From Flavobacteriaceae bacterium (GTDB lineage: Bacteria; Bacteroidota; Bacteroidia; Flavobacteriales; Flavobacteriaceae): a stretch of 11,631 nucleotides of DNA. The DNA is taken from contig DAOVTF010000026.1 of the NCBI GenBank assembly GCA_030633225.1, forward strand, positions 1-11,631, written 5' to 3'. The notes under the pieces were generated by a model. That model made no database searches and was not told the origin of the DNA. It saw only the letters and a list, made by a program, of their open reading frames with translations. Shown here in pieces: positions 8,823 to 11,631 of this stretch (within the stretch, counting starts at the first letter, position 1; every line of letters starts with the position of its first letter). The translations under genes and the position numbers were made by a program.

Positions 8823-8855
8823 CAAAAGTAAAATTAAAATAATTCAAATTCAAAA
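8823..8855 (-). promoter_or_regulatory. Candidate guaA promoter almost touching the start codon
   Basis: On the minus strand TTTTG (8855-8851) is followed by 20 bases and then TACTTTTG (8830-8823). This is an exact match to both the -33 (TTG/TTTG) and -7 (TAnnTTTG) Bacteroidota elements with near-ideal spacing. Only three bases (CAG) separate the -7 box from the guaA ATG, so transcription would begin at or within a few bases of the start codon. Confidence 0.55.
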
Positions 8856-8980
8856 GATATTATTAGTAATAAAACAATATTTATTATTTCAATTTTAACT
8901 GTAACAAAATATACCTTATTTGCGTCTATTATTAAAGTAGTTTAAGCACTACGGGCTTTAATCAAAAAATAAAACTTTTA

Positions 8981-10228
8981 ATGTTCGATCTTGATCGCTG
9001 GCAAGAGATATTTGAAACCATTCGTAAAAATAAATTACGGACATTCCTTACTGGACTTTCAGTAGCTTCAGGTATTTTTATATTAGTAATTCTATTGGGG
9101 TTTGGTCAAGGTATGCAAAATGGTATTCGCAAAGAGTTTGAAGCAGATGCTACCAATCGTATTTGGGTATGGACTCAAGTTACCACAAAAAAACATAAAG
9201 GTTTAAATCCTGGAAGAAGGATTCAAATGCAGAATTCTAACTATGACCATATCAATTCGGTTTATGGTGATCAACTAGAATATAAAACGGGTCAATTTAG
9301 GGTTCGTGGAGCTACCATTAATTATAAAGAAGAATCTGGCTCTTATGGCGTTAGAGGTGTTGACCCTAATTTACAACAAATAGAAAATCAGAAAATGTTA
9401 TCGGGTCGTTATATTAATAATACCGACATCGAAACTAATAATAAAGTGGTTGTTGTAAGTAACAAAATTAAACGAGAACTTCTTAATAAAGTTGAAAACC
9501 CTTTAAATGAATACTTACAATTATCAGGTATTAACTTTAAAATTATTGGTATTTATAGTGATGAAGGTGGTGAACGTGAAGAAAATCGTGTATTTATTCC
9601 AATCACTACCGCACAAAATGTTTTTAATGGATCCAATAGAATTGGCGAAATGGGTTTTACACTTAAACCAGAAGAAAGTTTTGAGAAAGCACTTGAAGTT
9701 TCTACAAAATTTACTGCCAATATCAAACAATATTTACAACAAGCTCATTCAGTTGCTCCAGATGATATGAGTGCTATAAACGTTCATAATATGCTTGATG
9801 AGGCCAAACGATTTTATACATTAACTGATAGCATAGCATACTTCTTTTGGTTTGTGGGTATTTGTACAATTATTGCTGGCGTTGTTGGGGTTAGTAATAT
9901 TATGTTGATAGTTGTTAAAGAACGTACTAAAGAAATTGGAATTAGAAAAGCACTAGGTGCAAAACCTTGGTCAATAGTTGCAATGATCTTACGTGAATCA
10001 ATTTTTGTTACTACCATTTCAGGATTTGCTGGTTTGATATTAAGTATGGCCTTACTTGAAATTGTTGGGCCCAATGTTGAAGTTGATTATATTCTCAACC
10101 CATCAGTAAATTTTTCAATAGCAATATCCATGGTATTTATATTAATAATTGCAGGTGCTCTAGCAGGGTTTTTTCCTTCTTGGAGAGCAGCTAATATTCA
10201 ACCTATTGAAGCCTTAAGAGACGAATAA
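8981..10228 (+). CDS. ABC transporter permease, MacB/FtsX family (first of a tandem pair)
   Basis: This inner-membrane permease has 415 residues and the MacB-type layout. A short cytoplasmic N-terminus (FDLDRWQEIFETIRKNKLRT) leads to TM1 at about 21-42, then a large periplasmic domain (about 43-284, MacB_PCD-like), then three membrane segments at about 285-312, 336-361 and 377-399. Between TM2 and TM3 is the family's conserved cytoplasmic segment SNIMLIVVKERTKEIGIRKALGA (305-327), and it ends with the typical PIEALRDE. No Walker motifs occur, so the ATPase must be a separate protein, unlike E. coli MacB where both are fused. The next gene, a paralogue, starts 3 bp after this stop, so the two are surely co-transcribed and could form a heterodimer. 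The substrate cannot be told from sequence; such systems export peptides, lipoproteins, macrolides or siderophores. Confidence 0.9.
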   Translation: MFDLDRWQEIFETIRKNKLRTFLTGLSVASGIFILVILLGFGQGMQNGIRKEFEADATNRIWVWTQVTTKKHKGLNPGRRIQMQNSNYDHINSVYGDQLEYKTGQFRVRGATINYKEESGSYGVRGVDPNLQQIENQKMLSGRYINNTDIETNNKVVVVSNKIKRELLNKVENPLNEYLQLSGINFKIIGIYSDEGGEREENRVFIPITTAQNVFNGSNRIGEMGFTLKPEESFEKALEVSTKFTANIKQYLQQAHSVAPDDMSAINVHNMLDEAKRFYTLTDSIAYFFWFVGICTIIAGVVGVSNIMLIVVKERTKEIGIRKALGAKPWSIVAMILRESIFVTTISGFAGLILSMALLEIVGPNVEVDYILNPSVNFSIAISMVFILIIAGALAGFFPSWRAANIQPIEALRDE

Positions 10229-10231
10229 ATT

Positions 10232-11491
10232 ATGTTTAACCGAGATCGTTGGAACGAAATATTAGAAGTATTAACCAGTAATTGGTTTAGAACCGTATTG
10301 ACTGCTTTTGGTGTTTTTTGGGGAATTTTTATTCTTATTCTATTATTGGCTGCAGGTAAAGGCTTAGAAAATGGTATAAGACAAGATTTTGGTGATATTG
10401 CTACAAATACTATGTTTATGTGGACTCGTACAGTTTCAAAATCATATGAAGGAATGGCAAAAGGAAGACGATATAATTATCGTTTAAGTGATGTTGAAGA
10501 TATAAAAGAGAATGTACCTAATTTAAGATTTATTTCACCTCGTAATCAATTGGGTGGATTTAATGGAAACAACAATGTTGTAAGAGGTTTAAAAACCGGT
10601 GCTTTTAATGTATATGGAGATTATCCAGAATTCATAAAACAAGAACCTATGAATATTACTTCGGGTAGGTTTATCAATTATGGTGACATCAATGAAAAGA
10701 GAAAAGTAGCGATAATTGGTGAAGGAGTTCAAAGAAGCCTGTACGATAAAGAAGAAAATCCAATAGGTACCTATATTAAAATTCAAGGTGTAAATTTTAT
10801 GGTAATTGGCACTTACACAAAAAAATCATCAGGTGGAGATAGTGAAGAAGGGCAAAAAGAAATTTTTGTACCATTCACTTCTTTTTCTCAAGCTTTTAAT
10901 ATGGGAGATCGAGTTGGTTGGATGGCTATAACCGCAATGGACGGAACACCGATAACAAGTATAAAGAATGATATTTTTGACATCGTTAAAAAGAATCACA
11001 AAATTCATCCAGATGATGAGCGGGCAGTTGGTCACTTTGACCTCTTTGAACAATTCAACCGTGTTGAAAGCCTATTTATGGCACTTAGAGTAATCGCTTA
11101 TTTTGTAGGTACACTTGTATTATTGTCTGGTGTGATAGGAGTTAGTAATATTATGCTTATTGTTGTAAAAGAGCGTACTAAAGAAATAGGAATTAGAAGA
11201 GCTTTAGGAGCCTCTCCTGGAAATATTCGTAACCAGATTCTTACCGAATCTGTATTTTTAACAATTATTTCGGGAATGGCAGGTATCGTTTTTGGAGCAT
11301 TTTTAATTTATATAATTAATTATGTTTTAGATTTAATTGGACCAATAGATATGTTTCTAAATCCAAGTGTTGATCTAAGAGTAATCTCAGCTGCATTAAC
11401 TATTTTAATAGTATCTGGATTATTAGCAGGTTTAATTCCCGCGCAAAATGCTATTAAATTAAAACCGGTGGAAGCCTTAAGAACAGAATAA
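10232..11491 (+). CDS. ABC transporter permease, MacB/FtsX family (second of a tandem pair)
   Basis: At 419 residues this is a paralogue of the preceding gene with the same architecture: N-terminus FNRDRWNEILEVLTSNWFRT, TM1 at about 21-42, a periplasmic MacB_PCD-like domain to about 284, and membrane segments at about 285-312, 338-366 and 382-402. The segment at 303-327 (GVSNIMLIVVKERTKEIGIR...) differs from the first permease at one residue in 25 and falls at the same residue numbers. It ends in PVEALRTE. The periplasmic domains differ much more than the membrane-proximal parts, which fits specialised subunits of one complex rather than a recent copy. It starts 3 bp after the first permease and is followed after 24 bp by a probable adaptor gene. 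There is no ATPase domain. The substrate is unknown. Confidence 0.9.
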   Translation: MFNRDRWNEILEVLTSNWFRTVLTAFGVFWGIFILILLLAAGKGLENGIRQDFGDIATNTMFMWTRTVSKSYEGMAKGRRYNYRLSDVEDIKENVPNLRFISPRNQLGGFNGNNNVVRGLKTGAFNVYGDYPEFIKQEPMNITSGRFINYGDINEKRKVAIIGEGVQRSLYDKEENPIGTYIKIQGVNFMVIGTYTKKSSGGDSEEGQKEIFVPFTSFSQAFNMGDRVGWMAITAMDGTPITSIKNDIFDIVKKNHKIHPDDERAVGHFDLFEQFNRVESLFMALRVIAYFVGTLVLLSGVIGVSNIMLIVVKERTKEIGIRRALGASPGNIRNQILTESVFLTIISGMAGIVFGAFLIYIINYVLDLIGPIDMFLNPSVDLRVISAALTILIVSGLLAGLIPAQNAIKLKPVEALRTE

Positions 11492-11515
11492 ATAATAATT
11501 AAATAATATCAATAA

Positions 11516-11631
11516 ATGAAGAAGTCAGTAACAATTTTTATTTTACTTTTTATAGTAATCACCTTTACAGGAGCTATGTATTATTTATACTCTAAAAATG
11601 CCGAAGACCCTGTTGTTTATAAAACTGAAAA
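11516..11631 (+). CDS. Probable membrane-fusion (periplasmic adaptor) protein, MacA/HlyD-like; 3' end missing
   Basis: An ATG at 11516, 24 bp after the second permease, opens a frame of 38 complete codons that runs off the window: MKKSVTIFILLFIVITF, then TGAMYYLYSKN, then AEDPVVYKTEK. It shows a short basic start, one hydrophobic segment (about 5-25) that would act as an uncleaved anchor or signal, and the beginning of a periplasmic region. The position straight after two MacB-type permeases and the 'VVYKTEK' lead-in resemble the start of MacA/RND-type adaptor proteins of flavobacteria, which bridge the permease to an outer-membrane TolC-like channel. Only the N-terminus is visible and no adaptor domain can be checked, so the call rests mainly on context. 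Confidence 0.65.
   Translation, partial: MKKSVTIFILLFIVITFTGAMYYLYSKNAEDPVVYKTE

Noticed and set aside
8820..8825. TTG at 8823-8825 as the guaA start (512 residues)
   Set aside because: The ATG at 8817-8819 gives the family's usual N-terminus, and the TTG falls inside the predicted -7 box.
8860..8872. Perfect palindrome TTATTA-G-TAATAA just upstream of the guaA -33 element, as a possible operator
   Set aside because: It contains only A and T apart from the centre and sits in a very AT-rich spacer, so such palindromes are expected by chance. No second copy or known regulator supports it.
8915..8922. CTTATTTG as a -7 box for the ABC permease operon
   Set aside because: It matches only the TTTG half of TAnnTTTG and has no TTG at the -33 distance. 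The operon's promoter within 8826-8980 remains unassigned.
8937..8952. Small hairpin GTAGT-TTAAGC-ACTAC in the presumed leader of the first permease gene
   Set aside because: A 5-bp stem is too weak to call a riboswitch or attenuator. No conserved RNA family is recognisable in this 161-bp spacer.
1..11631. Search for CRISPR arrays, tRNA/rRNA genes, insertion sequences, integrase or phage genes, toxin-antitoxin or defence modules
   Set aside because: None found by reading. Genes are tightly packed housekeeping and envelope genes with uniform AT-rich composition and no sign of recent transfer.

Overview
The window looks like a stretch of chromosome from a low-GC member of the Bacteroidota, most likely Flavobacteriia. 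The reasons are an AT-rich sequence, Bacteroidota-type promoter boxes (TAnnTTTG), no clear Shine-Dalgarno leaders, a one-piece glycine decarboxylase, an E1-alpha/E2 pyruvate dehydrogenase pair with no E1-beta beside it, and proteins that read like flavobacterial family members. Genus cannot be decided from the sequence alone.

Layout: (1) 1-2373, + strand, the 3' five-sixths or so of gcvP (glycine decarboxylase P-protein), cut by the left edge and closed by a strong intrinsic terminator at 2395-2424. (2) 2485-5209, + strand, a promoter followed by pdhA (E1 alpha) and pdhC (E2 with two lipoyl domains), probably one transcript. (3) 5223-5265, a near-perfect bidirectional terminator between convergent units. 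(4) 5274-8819, - strand, guaA (GMP synthase) followed 141 bp downstream by a secreted protein with four LysM repeats and a periplasmic-binding-protein-like domain. (5) 8981 to the right edge, + strand, two tandem paralogous MacB/FtsX-type ABC permeases and the first 38 codons of a probable membrane-fusion (MacA/HlyD-like) adaptor. This is the start of a tripartite efflux or export operon whose ATPase is not in the window.

Functionally, the left half is central metabolism. Glycine cleavage and pyruvate dehydrogenase both use lipoylated carrier proteins and the E3 dihydrolipoamide dehydrogenase, none of whose genes except the lipoylated E2 is present here. The middle pairs purine synthesis with a cell-wall-associated protein of unknown role. 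The right part is envelope transport.

There is no tRNA, rRNA, CRISPR array, insertion sequence or phage gene that I can support, and no gene-free stretch longer than about 165 bp. I do not see a new multi-gene system. The points most worth a second look are the LysM/binding-protein fusion downstream of guaA, a guaA promoter so close to the start codon that the mRNA may be leaderless, and the twin permeases without a fused ATPase.
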